From contig JAHBXO010000015.1 of the NCBI GenBank assembly GCA_019636445.1, positions 1 to 64,000 of the forward strand: a stretch of 64,000 bases of DNA. The letters are read 5' to 3'. Below the pieces are notes generated by a model, which saw only the letters and a program-made list of their open reading frames with translations, ran no database searches and was not told the origin of the DNA. This stretch comes from Gemmataceae bacterium. Its GTDB lineage: Bacteria > Planctomycetota > Planctomycetia > Gemmatales > Gemmataceae. Positions 32,659 through 41,363 of this stretch are shown piece after piece. Position numbers and translations under genes: made by a program. Positions within the stretch are counted from its first letter, which is position 1; each line of letters begins with the position of its first letter.

Positions 32659-34626
32659 ATGCCCGCCCCGACCAAAGCCGACGCCCTGAAAGCCGTCACG
32701 CAGTTCTCCGTCGAATTGACTGTCGGCGTCGCCGCGATCGTTGGCCTCGATCGCTACGCCGCCGGTTACCGCGACGACGGCTTCGCCGATCCGCTCGCGT
32801 CGCAGGACATACGTCTCGCGCTCACGCTCGGATTCTTCGCCGCCGTGCTCTTCACCGGTTGGCTGCTGCTCGCCCCGCGCCGCCGCGCGATGGCCACCGT
32901 CATCGAATGGATGTACGACGAGGCGCCGCAGCACACCCTCCGCGCCGCGCGCCAGTGGTGCCGCGCCGTCGACAAACTCGTCAACGTCTGCGTCGGGCTC
33001 GGCATGATCTTCGTCAGCGCCACCGCCATTCGCGTGCTGGCGCTCTGGTATCCGTCCCTCGAAACGCTCACCGGCCTAGCTTGGTACGCCTGGTGGTTCG
33101 CCGCCCTCGGGCTCCTGCTCATGCCATTGTCCGGCGGCTTCCTCTTCCAGGGCGTGTACCAACAATTCACAGAACTCCGGGATCGCGACGCGGTCAACCT
33201 CGGCTACCGGCCGCGCTCGTGGGCCGACCTGTTCCGGCCGACCGATCCTGCCGCGCCCGCGACGGTGTCTGTGCATGGCCCGCTCGCGTTCGACGCCGGC
33301 GGGCTGGAATGGGACTGGAAGACGCTCTCCACGAATTGCATCGTCTTCGGCCAGCCGGGCAGTGGCAAGACCGCCTGCGTGCTCAACGCGATGCTCGAAG
33401 GCCTCATCGGTTCCGCGTCCCGCGCCGGCCTCTGCCCCGGGGGACTCGTGCTCGACCCGAAAGGCGACTTCGGCGACAAGCTCCGCGCCCTCCTCGCCCG
33501 CCACGGCTGGGAAGACCGCCTAAAAGTGATCGACCCCTCGCGCCCCTACCACAGCGAGCGATGGAACCCGCTCGACTCTCCCGACGACCACCTCGAATTA
33601 TCGGCGCGCGTCGCCGCCGTCATGGACGCTGCCCGCGACAAGAAGGAGGGCGGCAACGACTCCTTCTGGCTCGAAGAGGCGCAGAAGTTCGTCCGCCATT
33701 CCATCGTCCTCCTCCGCGCCACGAACGACGCCGAACCCCCGGGGCTGACGCATATCCTCGAACTCGTCCGCAGCTTTGATGCCATCAACGAACGGATTCA
33801 GCGGCTGCCGGCCGAGACGTCGGATGAAAAGAAAGCCCTGAGCTACTTCGTCGACGAATGGATGGTGAAGGCCGAGGAGAACCGTTCGGGCGTGCAGTCG
33901 TACGTCTCGAACATGCTCGATCCGTTCAGCGTCGAACCGTACGAATCGCTCTTCTCCGGCCGTTCGACAGTTCGCATCGCCGACGCGGTGCGGCATGGGC
34001 AGATCGTCTACTTGCGAATGCCGGTGGCCGAGAAGGAGATGATGGCGCGCGTCGCCGGGACGTTCCTCAAGCTGGAGTTCTACCGCGAAGTCCTCAAGGC
34101 CGTGAACAAGGACCGGCCGAGCCTGTTCTTCTGCGACGAGTTCCAGGTGTTCATGACGACGGGCGCTGGCAAGGGGGACGCCGAGTTCTTCGAACGCAAC
34201 CGGCAGAGCAACCACGTGAACCTGATCGCGACTCAGAACCTACCGGCGCTGACGCGGCACACGCCAAACAACAAGGAGCCGGCGATGAGCCTGCTGGGCA
34301 ACTGCGCCACCAAGATGTTCCTTCGAAACACCGACCAGGAAACAAACAAGTACGCGTCGGACCTCTTCGGCCAGGAGGTCGTGACCGTCGGCGGGCGCAG
34401 CGTGGCGGCGGGCGGCGGGCGCTTCGGCTTCATGGCCGTCAGCACCACGGCGAACGACCAGTACGACCAGGTCGTGCGCGTCGAGGTCTTCCCGCAGCTC
34501 GCGATCCCGTCGCACCGCGCCGCTCAGGCGGACTATTGCGAGGCGATCGTCCATGCGGCCGCGGGCGCGGTCGCCGATCGACGCAAGACGCGCTGGCCGT
34601 TGCACCCCATCACCACGGGAGGGTAG
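32659..34626 (+). CDS. VirD4/TraG-like coupling ATPase
   Basis: A 655-aa protein. The N-terminal region has four hydrophobic helices within the first ~160 residues. It then shows the coupling-protein core: Walker A VFGQPGSGKTACVLN (near 231), LVLDPKGDFGDKLR, a Walker B SLFFCDEFQVF, and HVNLIATQNLPAL with the downstream MFLRNTDQETNKYA, as in TraG/TraD/VirD4. Such proteins feed DNA or effectors into type IV secretion channels. No relaxase, VirB4 or other Vir gene is in the window, so conjugation is unlikely here. Export of a protein by the cluster, or a role independent of type IV secretion, must be considered. A 42-aa membrane peptide and a toxin-like protein follow. Confidence 0.88.
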   Translation: MPAPTKADALKAVTQFSVELTVGVAAIVGLDRYAAGYRDDGFADPLASQDIRLALTLGFFAAVLFTGWLLLAPRRRAMATVIEWMYDEAPQHTLRAARQWCRAVDKLVNVCVGLGMIFVSATAIRVLALWYPSLETLTGLAWYAWWFAALGLLLMPLSGGFLFQGVYQQFTELRDRDAVNLGYRPRSWADLFRPTDPAAPATVSVHGPLAFDAGGLEWDWKTLSTNCIVFGQPGSGKTACVLNAMLEGLIGSASRAGLCPGGLVLDPKGDFGDKLRALLARHGWEDRLKVIDPSRPYHSERWNPLDSPDDHLELSARVAAVMDAARDKKEGGNDSFWLEEAQKFVRHSIVLLRATNDAEPPGLTHILELVRSFDAINERIQRLPAETSDEKKALSYFVDEWMVKAEENRSGVQSYVSNMLDPFSVEPYESLFSGRSTVRIADAVRHGQIVYLRMPVAEKEMMARVAGTFLKLEFYREVLKAVNKDRPSLFFCDEFQVFMTTGAGKGDAEFFERNRQSNHVNLIATQNLPALTRHTPNNKEPAMSLLGNCATKMFLRNTDQETNKYASDLFGQEVVTVGGRSVAAGGGRFGFMAVSTTANDQYDQVVRVEVFPQLAIPSHRAAQADYCEAIVHAAAGAVADRRKTRWPLHPITTGG

Positions 34627-34629
34627 GCG

Positions 34630-34758
34630 ATGTTGTGGTTCCTCATCCGCACCGCGGCGATCGCGTTTATCCTGTATTGCCTCTACGTTTACGTCACCGA
34701 CAAGTCCCACGCGGTGCAACGCCACTTCGCGTGGATGCACCCGGAGATGAAAGTCTGA
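34630..34758 (+). CDS. 42-aa single-pass membrane peptide
   Basis: ATG at 34630 lies 3 bp after the VirD4-like stop. The product MLWFLIRTAAIAFILYCLYV... is one hydrophobic helix followed by a basic, His/Trp-containing tail. The tight spacing, the absence of stops and the hydrophobic pattern support a real small gene. It may assist the coupling ATPase in the membrane or be a small anchor or immunity peptide. Confidence 0.6.
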   Translation: MLWFLIRTAAIAFILYCLYVYVTDKSHAVQRHFAWMHPEMKV

Positions 34759-34780
34759 TATCCCTCACGGAGATTCTGTC

Positions 34781-35494
34781 ATGGGCGATGGCATTGCGAA
34801 ATCGACTTCCGTAGACGACCGCAAGAAGTCGGACTCGGAAACGAACGAAGTCAAGAACGTGAAAACAGCGCGGAAGTTCCTGGAATCCCGTGTTCCGAAG
34901 AGCGAAGTCGACAGCCACCTGGAAGGCATTAAGCGAAACGAACGAGTCGAAGTCGTCACGCTCAAGCGCGGCCAGGTCCTACAGCGTTATGATTTCCCGA
35001 ATACGAAATCTACGGTGAACCCAGGGGGTATGTACTTCACCGAGCCAGGCACATCCGTCCAGAAGACTGGTACTACTGACGTCGGCGTTTCAAAACCATC
35101 GGACCGGAAATTGGATCTCTTTATCGTTCGGGAAGATGTTCAGGCACTGAAATCGACCGCGGCGGATTACGGCCGCCCCGCCAAGGGCTTCAACGACGCG
35201 GGCCTCCTGTATCAGGGCGGGGGCACGCAATACTTCGTCGGGAAGAACGATCTCCAGAAGATCGAGCGAATCGTCCACAAGGATCACGCGGTCAATGCTT
35301 CCGCGACGCCCGCCGCAGCCAACGTCGACGCACAGCGTGCGAAGTCGCAGCGTCTTGCGTCGGCCGCGCGCGAACGTGGGACCGCGACTAGTATGTCGAC
35401 CACATCGAAAACCGCCTCGCAGAAACAGCGATCCGCCTCGGCTGCACAGTCCAAAAGCACAAATACCTCTATTGGCCTCCGGAAATCGAAGTGA
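34781..35494 (+). CDS. Toxin-like protein at the end of the VirD4 operon
   Basis: A 237-aa protein. The N-terminal ~35 residues are charged. A central domain ([16 protein letters not shown] ... [11 protein letters not shown] ... [19 protein letters not shown] ... [13 protein letters not shown], ~50-165) has the look of C-terminal toxin domains of polymorphic toxins, with a GG-YFT motif and a late GGGTQYF; a TNT/ADP-ribose-type enzyme is one option. The last ~60 residues are Ser/Thr/Ala/Lys-rich and probably disordered, like a secretion signal. The assignment rests on pattern only. Lying after a coupling ATPase, it is the best candidate for the exported substrate. Confidence 0.5.
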   Translation: MGDGIAKSTSVDDRKKSDSETNEVKNVKTARKFLESRVPKSEVDSHLEGIKRNERVEVVTLKRGQVLQRYDFPNTKSTVNPGGMYFTEPGTSVQKTGTTDVGVSKPSDRKLDLFIVREDVQALKSTAADYGRPAKGFNDAGLLYQGGGTQYFVGKNDLQKIERIVHKDHAVNASATPAAANVDAQRAKSQRLASAARERGTATSMSTTSKTASQKQRSASAAQSKSTNTSIGLRKSK

Positions 35495-35499
35495 ACGAC

Positions 35500-35990
35500 G
35501 CAGTCGCGTGTCGTAATAGGAACTCGCTCCACGACCCGATGCCGCGTTTCGGACCCGGATCGATGCCCATCTCGCGGAGGATGTTGATCACGGTCGAACG
35601 ACTCACCGAACGGATGCCGAGCTTCTTCAACTCTCCCAATATGCGGCTATAGCCCCAGCCGGTCTCGCGAGCCAGCCGCAGCACGAGATCGCGAACCGAT
35701 TCCTCCGTCCGCGGCCGACCCGGCTTGCGAGCGCCCCGCTTCGGCTTGCCGCCTTCCAGCGAACGAACGTCCGCGGCGAGACGATCGTGATGACGCCGCC
35801 GATGGCCGAGCCGAGCTTGCGTCCGCACCTCAACAACCGCGACCGCTCGCGAGGGGTGAGAGTGATCCACTCCGGCAGCTTGCTCCTGAAGGATCCGATT
35901 CTCTTCGCGGAGGAATTCGACGGTCTGGCCGAGTTGCTTGTCCGTGAGCGTGGCCAAAATGAGCCAGAGCGGCTCCAAGAGGCGGGGCAT
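35500..35990 (-). pseudogene. Decayed transposase (integrase-core type), frameshifted and truncated
   Basis: From the Met at 35990, [21 protein letters not shown] opens a transposase of a type common in planctomycetes. The homology then switches frame: [18 protein letters not shown] and [15 protein letters not shown] are read in another frame. It returns for [33 protein letters not shown] ... [10 protein letters not shown] ... FLLRH. The DDE catalytic domain that should follow is missing. Two frameshifts and the truncation make it inactive. It separates the VirD4 cluster from the tyrosine-integrase element. Confidence 0.75.
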
Positions 35991-36267
35991 CGAGAACTCG
36001 TGGATTCCAAGGGAAACGCGGCGGATGACAGAGTATTTGCACAGCGCCGATGGGTAAAGGAAATCGCGGGAATCGGCCACTCAATGTCGCGCGCTTGTTA
36101 ACCCGCCGGCCATTGAGTTTTGGCATGTACCCGATTTGCCCCGCCGGTTAACACAATTCGAGAGTTTTTGGGTTCGTAGAGTATCGCAGTCGGACACCGG
36201 GCAAGATTCGAACTTTCTCGCGCGCGAGTCGTGCCAGTGCCCTTCCATTCACGAAATCGCTGGTATT

Positions 36268-37851
36268 TCAAGGCGAAACGCGATGTCTCTCGCGTGTCTC
36301 GGTGCGAGAGTCGCGCACGACGAGTTCGAAACCTGTTCTACCCGGGGAGTTTTCTTCAGCGGTCCCTATGTCTCCGCATTCGTCCTCGTTCGCCTTCATT
36401 TCCAGCAATTTCAGCGTGAACGGCTTCGGTGAAGTTTCGTCAGCGGTCCTCACCGGTCCGCATGCGTCATCACCGGTTTGGGCATGTTTTTGACCATGGC
36501 GCGACATGTTTTTGCACATGTCGTTTTCGTCCGGGATCAGCCGAGGCATTTTCTCGATCGCCTTGCCCCGGTCGGCGAGTTGAAGCCGGCCGTACGTTCG
36601 CAGCGTGAGTTTCGGGTCTTTGTGCCGCATGAAGGTCATCACTTCCCGGAGCGTGGCGCCGCCAGCTTCGAAGAGCACCCCCGCAGAGTGCCGGAGGGAG
36701 TAGAAGGATACCGGTAGTGCCCGGCCGTCTCGTCCGGCCTTCGTGTGCGGCAGCCCCGCGCCATCGAGGTCCACGCGGATGAGGTCGGCGGCTTTCTGGT
36801 ACCAGTTGCCCGGCCAGACGGGCGCGTCGAATTCCTTCCCGCACAGGAAGTCCCGTAGAGTTTCTGCCACGTCGGCTGGTACAGTTTGCTCCGCTGTCTC
36901 ACCGTTCTTCGTCCGTTCGAGGCGAACGTGCGGCGTGTCGTCGTCGAGTCGGAAGTCGGCCACGGTCAGCCGGGCGAGTTCGACAGGCCGGAATCCGGTC
37001 GTCGACGCCGTGAGGTACAGCGCCCCGCGCGCAGTGCCGTCGAGGTCTCGCACGATGGCCGTACTGGCGAACGCCGCGGCGATGAGACGCCGGAGTTCCT
37101 CGGCGGAGAGGATCGCGAATTCGACGCGGCGGTCCTTTTCCGGGTCGCCACCGGCGATGTTCTCGGCTGGGTTCGAGGTCAGGCGATTGTTACGGACCAT
37201 CCACGCGAAGAACTGTTTAACGGCCGCGAGGTATTGATTCGCCGTCTTGGTCCCCATCCCCCGCCTCCGCTTGGCGAGCAAGGCCGCGGCGGTGGCTTTC
37301 GGGTAACGGCGGGCCTTGCCCTGCCCCTTCGCGGGAAGCCGATGGCGCTTCACCAGCGCGGTAATCGACGCCAAGCCGACGCCGAGCAGCCCGGCCAGTT
37401 CCATCTTCGTGTACTCGTCCTTCGTGAGTTCGGGGACCGGTTTGTCCGACGGTGCCCGGATCGCGGCGAGGGACTGGCGGACCGCGGCCTCGGTGATGTC
37501 CTTCGCGAAGACGGCTTTCGTCCCGGCGAGCACAAGGCGGGCGTTGCGGACCGTCTGCGCGACGTGCTTCGGCGTCGCATCGGTGGCCGCGAGTTCGTCC
37601 CGCCATTCGACCAGATGTTCGATCAGCGGGCGGGCGCGGTGGCATTCCGTAGGATCCACGACGCCTGCCTTTTCCAGTTCGATCTTCGTGAGGAGTTGCC
37701 CCAATTTGATTTCGCTGGCGGCTTTGTTCGTCGAGAATGGCACGCGGCGAATCCGGCCGTCAGCGAAAGGGACGCGGGCGTACCACTTTCTCAGCTTCTT
37801 GGTCTTCCCGGTCCGCTTGTCTTTGTAACTGGGTTGGTAGAGCTTCGGCAT
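36268..37851 (-). CDS. Tyrosine recombinase (integrase)
   Basis: A 527-aa integrase. An N-terminal arm and core-binding domain (to ~230; NQYLAAVKQFFAWMVRNNRLTSNPAENI) carries an inserted HTH-like stretch at ~145-190 (YTKMELAGLLGVGLASITALVKRHRL). The catalytic domain has ASTTGFRPVEL (first Arg), FYSLRHSAGVLF (His-x-x-Arg region) and RHKDPKLTLRTYGRL (His and Tyr nucleophile). The C-terminal ~110 residues (DMCKNMSRHG ..., GRTGFELVVRDSRT) are an extension usual in planctomycete integrases. It should be active. It lies at the element's end, as expected for an integrase next to its attachment site. Confidence 0.93.
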   Translation of the reverse strand: MPKLYQPSYKDKRTGKTKKLRKWYARVPFADGRIRRVPFSTNKAASEIKLGQLLTKIELEKAGVVDPTECHRARPLIEHLVEWRDELAATDATPKHVAQTVRNARLVLAGTKAVFAKDITEAAVRQSLAAIRAPSDKPVPELTKDEYTKMELAGLLGVGLASITALVKRHRLPAKGQGKARRYPKATAAALLAKRRRGMGTKTANQYLAAVKQFFAWMVRNNRLTSNPAENIAGGDPEKDRRVEFAILSAEELRRLIAAAFASTAIVRDLDGTARGALYLTASTTGFRPVELARLTVADFRLDDDTPHVRLERTKNGETAEQTVPADVAETLRDFLCGKEFDAPVWPGNWYQKAADLIRVDLDGAGLPHTKAGRDGRALPVSFYSLRHSAGVLFEAGGATLREVMTFMRHKDPKLTLRTYGRLQLADRGKAIEKMPRLIPDENDMCKNMSRHGQKHAQTGDDACGPVRTADETSPKPFTLKLLEMKANEDECGDIGTAEENSPGRTGFELVVRDSRTETRERHRVSP

Positions 37852-37905
37852 TGGTCGTCGCTCCGTCGTCGGGTCCGGAATGGTATAGTCATCGGCGGGG
37901 TCGGT

Positions 37906-38172
37906 CTACGTCGTTCGCCGGTCGAGTATCGCTTTCCAGAGGTGCCCCCATTCGGCACGTTCGGGACAACCGCGCCGGCACCATTCGGCGAGTTCATGGC
38001 GGTTCCAGAGAACAGCCCCAGCGATCTTACGTGGAGCGGGGTTGAACCCCGCCGCCGTCCACCGATCCCATGTCGCCGGCGAGACGCCGCAATACGCAGC
38101 CGCGTCGTCGCGTCGAAGGAGGCCGGGCGGAACGGCACGCTTCCGCTGGGTTGGCTTCTCAGTGGCGTTCAC
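37906..38172 (-). CDS. Excisionase-like HTH protein
   Basis: An 88-aa protein with a MerR/AlpA-type winged HTH: LLRRDDAAAYCGVSPATWDRWTAAGFNPAPRKIAGAVLWNRHELAEW. Small proteins of this kind next to tyrosine integrases act as recombination directionality factors. It overlaps the 75-aa gene upstream (ATGA) and lies 54 bp from the integrase start. The C-terminal CRRGCPERAEW is shared in form with the HTH protein at 40741-40989 (LRHGCPRREEW). Confidence 0.8.
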   Translation of the reverse strand: MNATEKPTQRKRAVPPGLLRRDDAAAYCGVSPATWDRWTAAGFNPAPRKIAGAVLWNRHELAEWCRRGCPERAEWGHLWKAILDRRTT

Positions 38173-38396
38173 GTCGTTCCTCCGTGGGGTCGGTCAGGGA
38201 GTTCCTCGGCCCGCACGTCAGCGGGCTTCGTGCCGGTCTTCAGGTCGCAGGCCCGGACGCAGCGGAGGCCGAACGAGCGAAGCAGCGTCTTCAAGGCGAG
38301 CCGTAGCCGGTAATCCGCATCGCGGGCCGGCACGCCGGGGCGCTCGAGCGGTTCACGGCCGGGGTGCAGGATCAGCAGCACGTCGGGCGGAGTCAT
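38169..38396 (-). CDS. Small protein, unknown (75 aa)
   Basis: ATG at 38396 overlaps the stop of the primase/ATPase gene (ATGA), which decides the start over an in-frame Met at 38420. The product MTPPDVLLILHPGREPLE ... DYRLRLALKTLLRSFGLRCVRACDL is basic in the middle. A short hypothetical of this type is often placed between replication and excisionase genes of planctomycete elements. The function is unknown. Confidence 0.6.
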   Translation of the reverse strand: MTPPDVLLILHPGREPLERPGVPARDADYRLRLALKTLLRSFGLRCVRACDLKTGTKPADVRAEELPDRPHGGTT

Positions 38397-40645
38397 GCCG
38401 CACCCGCTTTCCGCGAACATGCGGGAGACTTTGCTTTTCGTCGTCGGCCAGTCATCGGGGTTGCTTCCAATTCGCGGGGTTCAGGATCATGCGGGAGTGC
38501 GGGAGTGTCCCCCTTAAGGGGGGACAACTCTCCCGCATGATCTCCCGCGTGTTCCTTCACTGAACCGGGATCATGCGAACATGCGGTAATATCATGCGGT
38601 AAATCTGACTCTCCCGCATGATCGCCGAATAGGTCCGATTGCGTCTCCCCCGATGGCCGACGGTAGCCTGTCACGTCCCGCGTGGCGTTCTTCCCGACGG
38701 TTTTTTTCCAGTCGTGGTCTTCGATGAGTCCGTCGTCGAGCATCCGATCAATCGTGTCGTTGACGCGCTTGGACTGCCAGCCGGTGTGTAGCTTGATCGC
38801 GTTCGCGGTCGCCGCCGGTTGTCCCTTGCTCAGTTCCGACTCGATGGCCTTGAGCACCGCCTCCATGTCCGCCGCCATCTTCTCCCGCACCTTTGCCGCC
38901 GCCTTCGCTTCACGATCTTCGGCCGCATCCTGCCGCAGTTCCACTGCGTCCACAACGGTAACGTCCCAGTACCGCCCGCCGAAGTTGCGGTCGGTTAATC
39001 CTTCGGCAATATCCACGGCGTAGAGTCCGCCGTGGCCGGCGGAACCGCCGACGGAAAGCCAGAGTTTGTGGTTGCCGTCATGTGTGTATTTATCGCGGCG
39101 GTTGGCGAGCCAGAATTGACGGGCAAACGCATCGAAGCCGGAGTAGGCGATATGCTGAAGGTCCATCTTTTCGCCGGTCGTAAGCCCCCGGTTTGCGTGA
39201 TGGACGATGAGCGGCGTGATGCCTTTCGGCACCATCATCTCCGCGACGGATCGTAGGCACCGCCCCACGTCGAATATGCTTTTCTCGTCCACTTCGCCGA
39301 GACAGAGATAGGCCGGGTCGAGTAGCACCGCCTTTACGCCCCGGTCTTCGAGGCCCAGGACGAATTCCGCCACCGCCGCCGGTTGATCGAAACGCGGCAC
39401 GTTGAACGTCCAGACGAGTTGCCCCGTCAGGTCGGCCGGCGTGATGCCCTTCGACTTGCAGACTCGCCGCATTGTTCCCTGTAGCGTGTTTTTCCCGCTT
39501 TCCATCGACGCGATGGCAACTTTGATCGGTGCAGGGACATGGAACCGGCCGAGGAACGGCAAGCCCGCCGCCATGCTAATACAAGCATCGACGCCGATGC
39601 TCGTTTTCATGCTCTTCGTTGGCGCGGCGAGAATTGCCGGTTCGTTGGCGACGAGCGCGCATTCAATCAGATATGTTGGCCGATAGTCGCCTTCGTCGAA
39701 ATCGGCGGAGTCGATCCAATCGAACCGCGGCCGTTCCGGTTCCGTCATCGCCCCCCCCGAACTGGCCGACGGTACCGGCGTGTTGTTGCGGGGCGCGTCG
39801 AGCAACCAGCCTTGCGGTTTGCCGATGCCGCCCTTCGCCGCGTCGTCGAGCTTGTGCTCGATTTCCTTTTCGCTCCACGGTGGAGAGCATCGTGCCGAAT
39901 ACTCGCCCATGAGTTGGCGCGCCGTCGCCCGGTCGAGACAGTAGCCCCAAACGAGTACAGACGCCGCCCATAGGCACGGATTGCTTCCGTGTTCGCCGTC
40001 CACGCCGCCGGGGATCTTGTCGAGGTACGCCCGTGCCCGCCGCAGCCGGTCGGAGTCCCCTATGTCGAGGGTCGATTGCAGGGACGGCGTAGCCGGTGCC
40101 GGCGTCGAGGGTCGCACCACAAGGTAGAGCAACCATTGCGGCGCGTCAGTGATCGGTAGGTCCGCCGCGACGTTATAGACTCCGCGATCGGTCCGGCTTG
40201 GCGGAAGTACCAGATAGCCGCCGGTGCCCCTCGCATCGAGCGCCATCCCATTTATGCCGGCCCGGTTCCGTACGTCGATGCCCGTCGGCATGTTGAAGAT
40301 GAAGTGCCCACCGCCCCGTGGTGAGAGGTGAACGCGGGTCGGCGGGAGTTCGCCGAACTGCGATTGCAGGCTGTCGAGGTCAGTGTTCCCGTCTTTGCCG
40401 GTTTCGGTGTCGAGATCCACGTCGAGCGCCCAGACGCCCGACGGCGCGCCGGTCGCAAGCCCGATGTTGGCGTCTGGCGTCGTGGTCCACCACCGGCGGA
40501 TGGTATCGGCGTCGGTCGTCGCCGCCTTGTGTCCGACACTTCCGGCTGTGGGGACTTTGGTTCCCGGTGCGAGCGGGAAAACGGCCCAGCCCTTCGCCGC
40601 ATATTCCAGCGCGGCATCCAAGAATTGATTCGCTTGGGCGGACAT
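38393..40645 (-). CDS. Bifunctional primase-polymerase / RecA-like ATPase
   Basis: A 750-aa protein; start at 40645 (MSAQANQFLDAALEYAAKGW), the usual start of this family. The N-terminal AEP domain (~5-195) shows AVFPLAPGTKVP, NIGLATGAPSGVWALDVDLD and a His-containing GGGHFIFNMP. A RecA-fold ATPase follows (~330-570) with an altered P-loop AAPTKSMKTS, a Walker B-like VKAVLLDPAYL and PLIVHHANRG. A C-terminal winged helix (NAIKLHTGWQSKRVNDTIDRML) ends in a repetitive tail. It probably primes and unwinds element DNA. The tail-coding DNA contains an iteron-like repeat cluster (38486-38622). Confidence 0.85.
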   Translation of the reverse strand: MSAQANQFLDAALEYAAKGWAVFPLAPGTKVPTAGSVGHKAATTDADTIRRWWTTTPDANIGLATGAPSGVWALDVDLDTETGKDGNTDLDSLQSQFGELPPTRVHLSPRGGGHFIFNMPTGIDVRNRAGINGMALDARGTGGYLVLPPSRTDRGVYNVAADLPITDAPQWLLYLVVRPSTPAPATPSLQSTLDIGDSDRLRRARAYLDKIPGGVDGEHGSNPCLWAASVLVWGYCLDRATARQLMGEYSARCSPPWSEKEIEHKLDDAAKGGIGKPQGWLLDAPRNNTPVPSASSGGAMTEPERPRFDWIDSADFDEGDYRPTYLIECALVANEPAILAAPTKSMKTSIGVDACISMAAGLPFLGRFHVPAPIKVAIASMESGKNTLQGTMRRVCKSKGITPADLTGQLVWTFNVPRFDQPAAVAEFVLGLEDRGVKAVLLDPAYLCLGEVDEKSIFDVGRCLRSVAEMMVPKGITPLIVHHANRGLTTGEKMDLQHIAYSGFDAFARQFWLANRRDKYTHDGNHKLWLSVGGSAGHGGLYAVDIAEGLTDRNFGGRYWDVTVVDAVELRQDAAEDREAKAAAKVREKMAADMEAVLKAIESELSKGQPAATANAIKLHTGWQSKRVNDTIDRMLDDGLIEDHDWKKTVGKNATRDVTGYRRPSGETQSDLFGDHAGESDLPHDITACSHDPGSVKEHAGDHAGELSPLKGDTPALPHDPEPRELEATPMTGRRRKAKSPACSRKAGAA
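38486..38622. repeat. Iteron-like repeats, core ATCATGCGG, within the primase gene end
   Basis: Copies of ATCATGCGG(GAG/TAA) lie at 38486-38497 and 38591-38602, near-copies at 38570-38578 and 38580-38590, and inverted copies CTCCCGCATGAT at 38530-38541 and 38611-38622. They fall in the low-complexity tail of the primase/ATPase, where they force a His-Asp/His-Ala-Gly-rich protein sequence. This suggests that the DNA, not the protein, is under selection. An origin or operator is likely. Confidence 0.7.
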
Positions 40646-40740
40646 AGTAAAATGTCTCGGTTGGGTCGATGTCGTAGGTGAGTTGCGATGACTTGCCGGC
40701 CGCGCCTCATCACAGGCACGGCCGGCGTCGCTTAGCCCGC

Positions 40741-40989
40741 TCATTGCTCTCGCTTCGAGTCGCGTAATTTCTCCCAAATCCTGACCCATTCCTCTCGTCT
40801 CGGGCAGCCATGCCGGAGCCAGCATCTCACTTCCTCCGCGATCCATCGCCGGCTCGCCCCAATGCGCACCGACTGTGGAATTCGCCCCGCGTCGTCGTCC
40901 CGCTCAATGCTCCGCGCGCTCCGGCCGATCAGTTGACCGACCCCTTTGGCGTCGAGCGTGAGACAACGGCTGTCGTGAAATGTGTCCAT
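40741..40989 (-). CDS. HTH regulator of the tyrosine-integrase element
   Basis: An 82-aa protein with a MerR/AlpA-type HTH (LTLDAKGVGQLIGRSARSIERDDDAGRIPQSVRIG ... WIAEEVRCWLRHGC). It is the first gene of the element's operon, 95 bp upstream of the primase/ATPase, and most likely regulates the operon. It is related in design to the excisionase-like protein at 37906-38172. Confidence 0.75.
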   Translation of the reverse strand: MDTFHDSRCLTLDAKGVGQLIGRSARSIERDDDAGRIPQSVRIGASRRWIAEEVRCWLRHGCPRREEWVRIWEKLRDSKREQ

Positions 40990-41363
40990 TTTGGCTTCCC
41001 CGATTCGTCCGAATGCCCCCGTGGCGGCTCCAGTCTACCCGTGGCGATAGCTGCGGCCGGATGCTGGCGGGTTTGGAAATCGAGCAAGAAAATGAGAACG
41101 AGAAGAATTGGAATCAGGAATCGACAAAGGGCGTTAGCGTGATCAGAAATGCGATTTCATTGCCTTGACTTGGAACATGTTCTGGCGAACCCCTATCGAT
41201 TCGCGCATCGCCTAAATTACTTGACGACTCCGTCACACACTCGATGCCTTTTGTTGCCTTTGAGAAGAACGTCATATGACCTATGTCTATATTCATCAAT
41301 TGCTTGCGACGTGTAATAAGATCGATACACCGCAGTGGCAGTCCCAAAAAAGCACCGGAAATG
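40990..41363. other. Gene-free region between integrase element and zinc-ribbon gene
   Basis: These 374 bp hold no convincing ORF. They probably contain the promoter of the element operon and the element's right end. I see no tRNA remnant or clear direct repeat matching the integrase side. Confidence 0.5.

Larger units (their letters stand above)
36268..40989 (-). mobile_element. Tyrosine-integrase element
   Basis: Five minus-strand genes (HTH, primase/ATPase, 75-aa protein, excisionase-like HTH, integrase) form one compact set, with stop-start overlaps at 38393-38396 and 38169-38172. The gene set equals that of small integrative elements or satellites: regulator, replication protein, directionality factor, integrase. 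There are no structural genes. The ends are inferred from the outer genes; no direct repeats were identified. Confidence 0.7.

Noticed and set aside
32659..34626. Conjugative element based on the VirD4/TraG-like gene
   Set aside because: No relaxase, VirB4, VirB6 or other transfer gene is visible, and the neighbours are signalling proteins.
35469..36080. Intact 203-aa transposase gene
   Set aside because: The family homology switches reading frame twice and the catalytic domain is missing, so it is a relic.
36184..36240. TTCGAA-containing stretch near the integrase end that looks like a T arm on the minus strand
   Set aside because: The presumed T stem has a mismatch and no acceptor or anticodon arm can be drawn. 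It could be part of an attachment core, but the evidence is too thin to call a tRNA fragment.
38486..38622. CRISPR-like short repeats
   Set aside because: Short inverted and direct motifs inside a coding region, with no constant spacer length and no cas genes.
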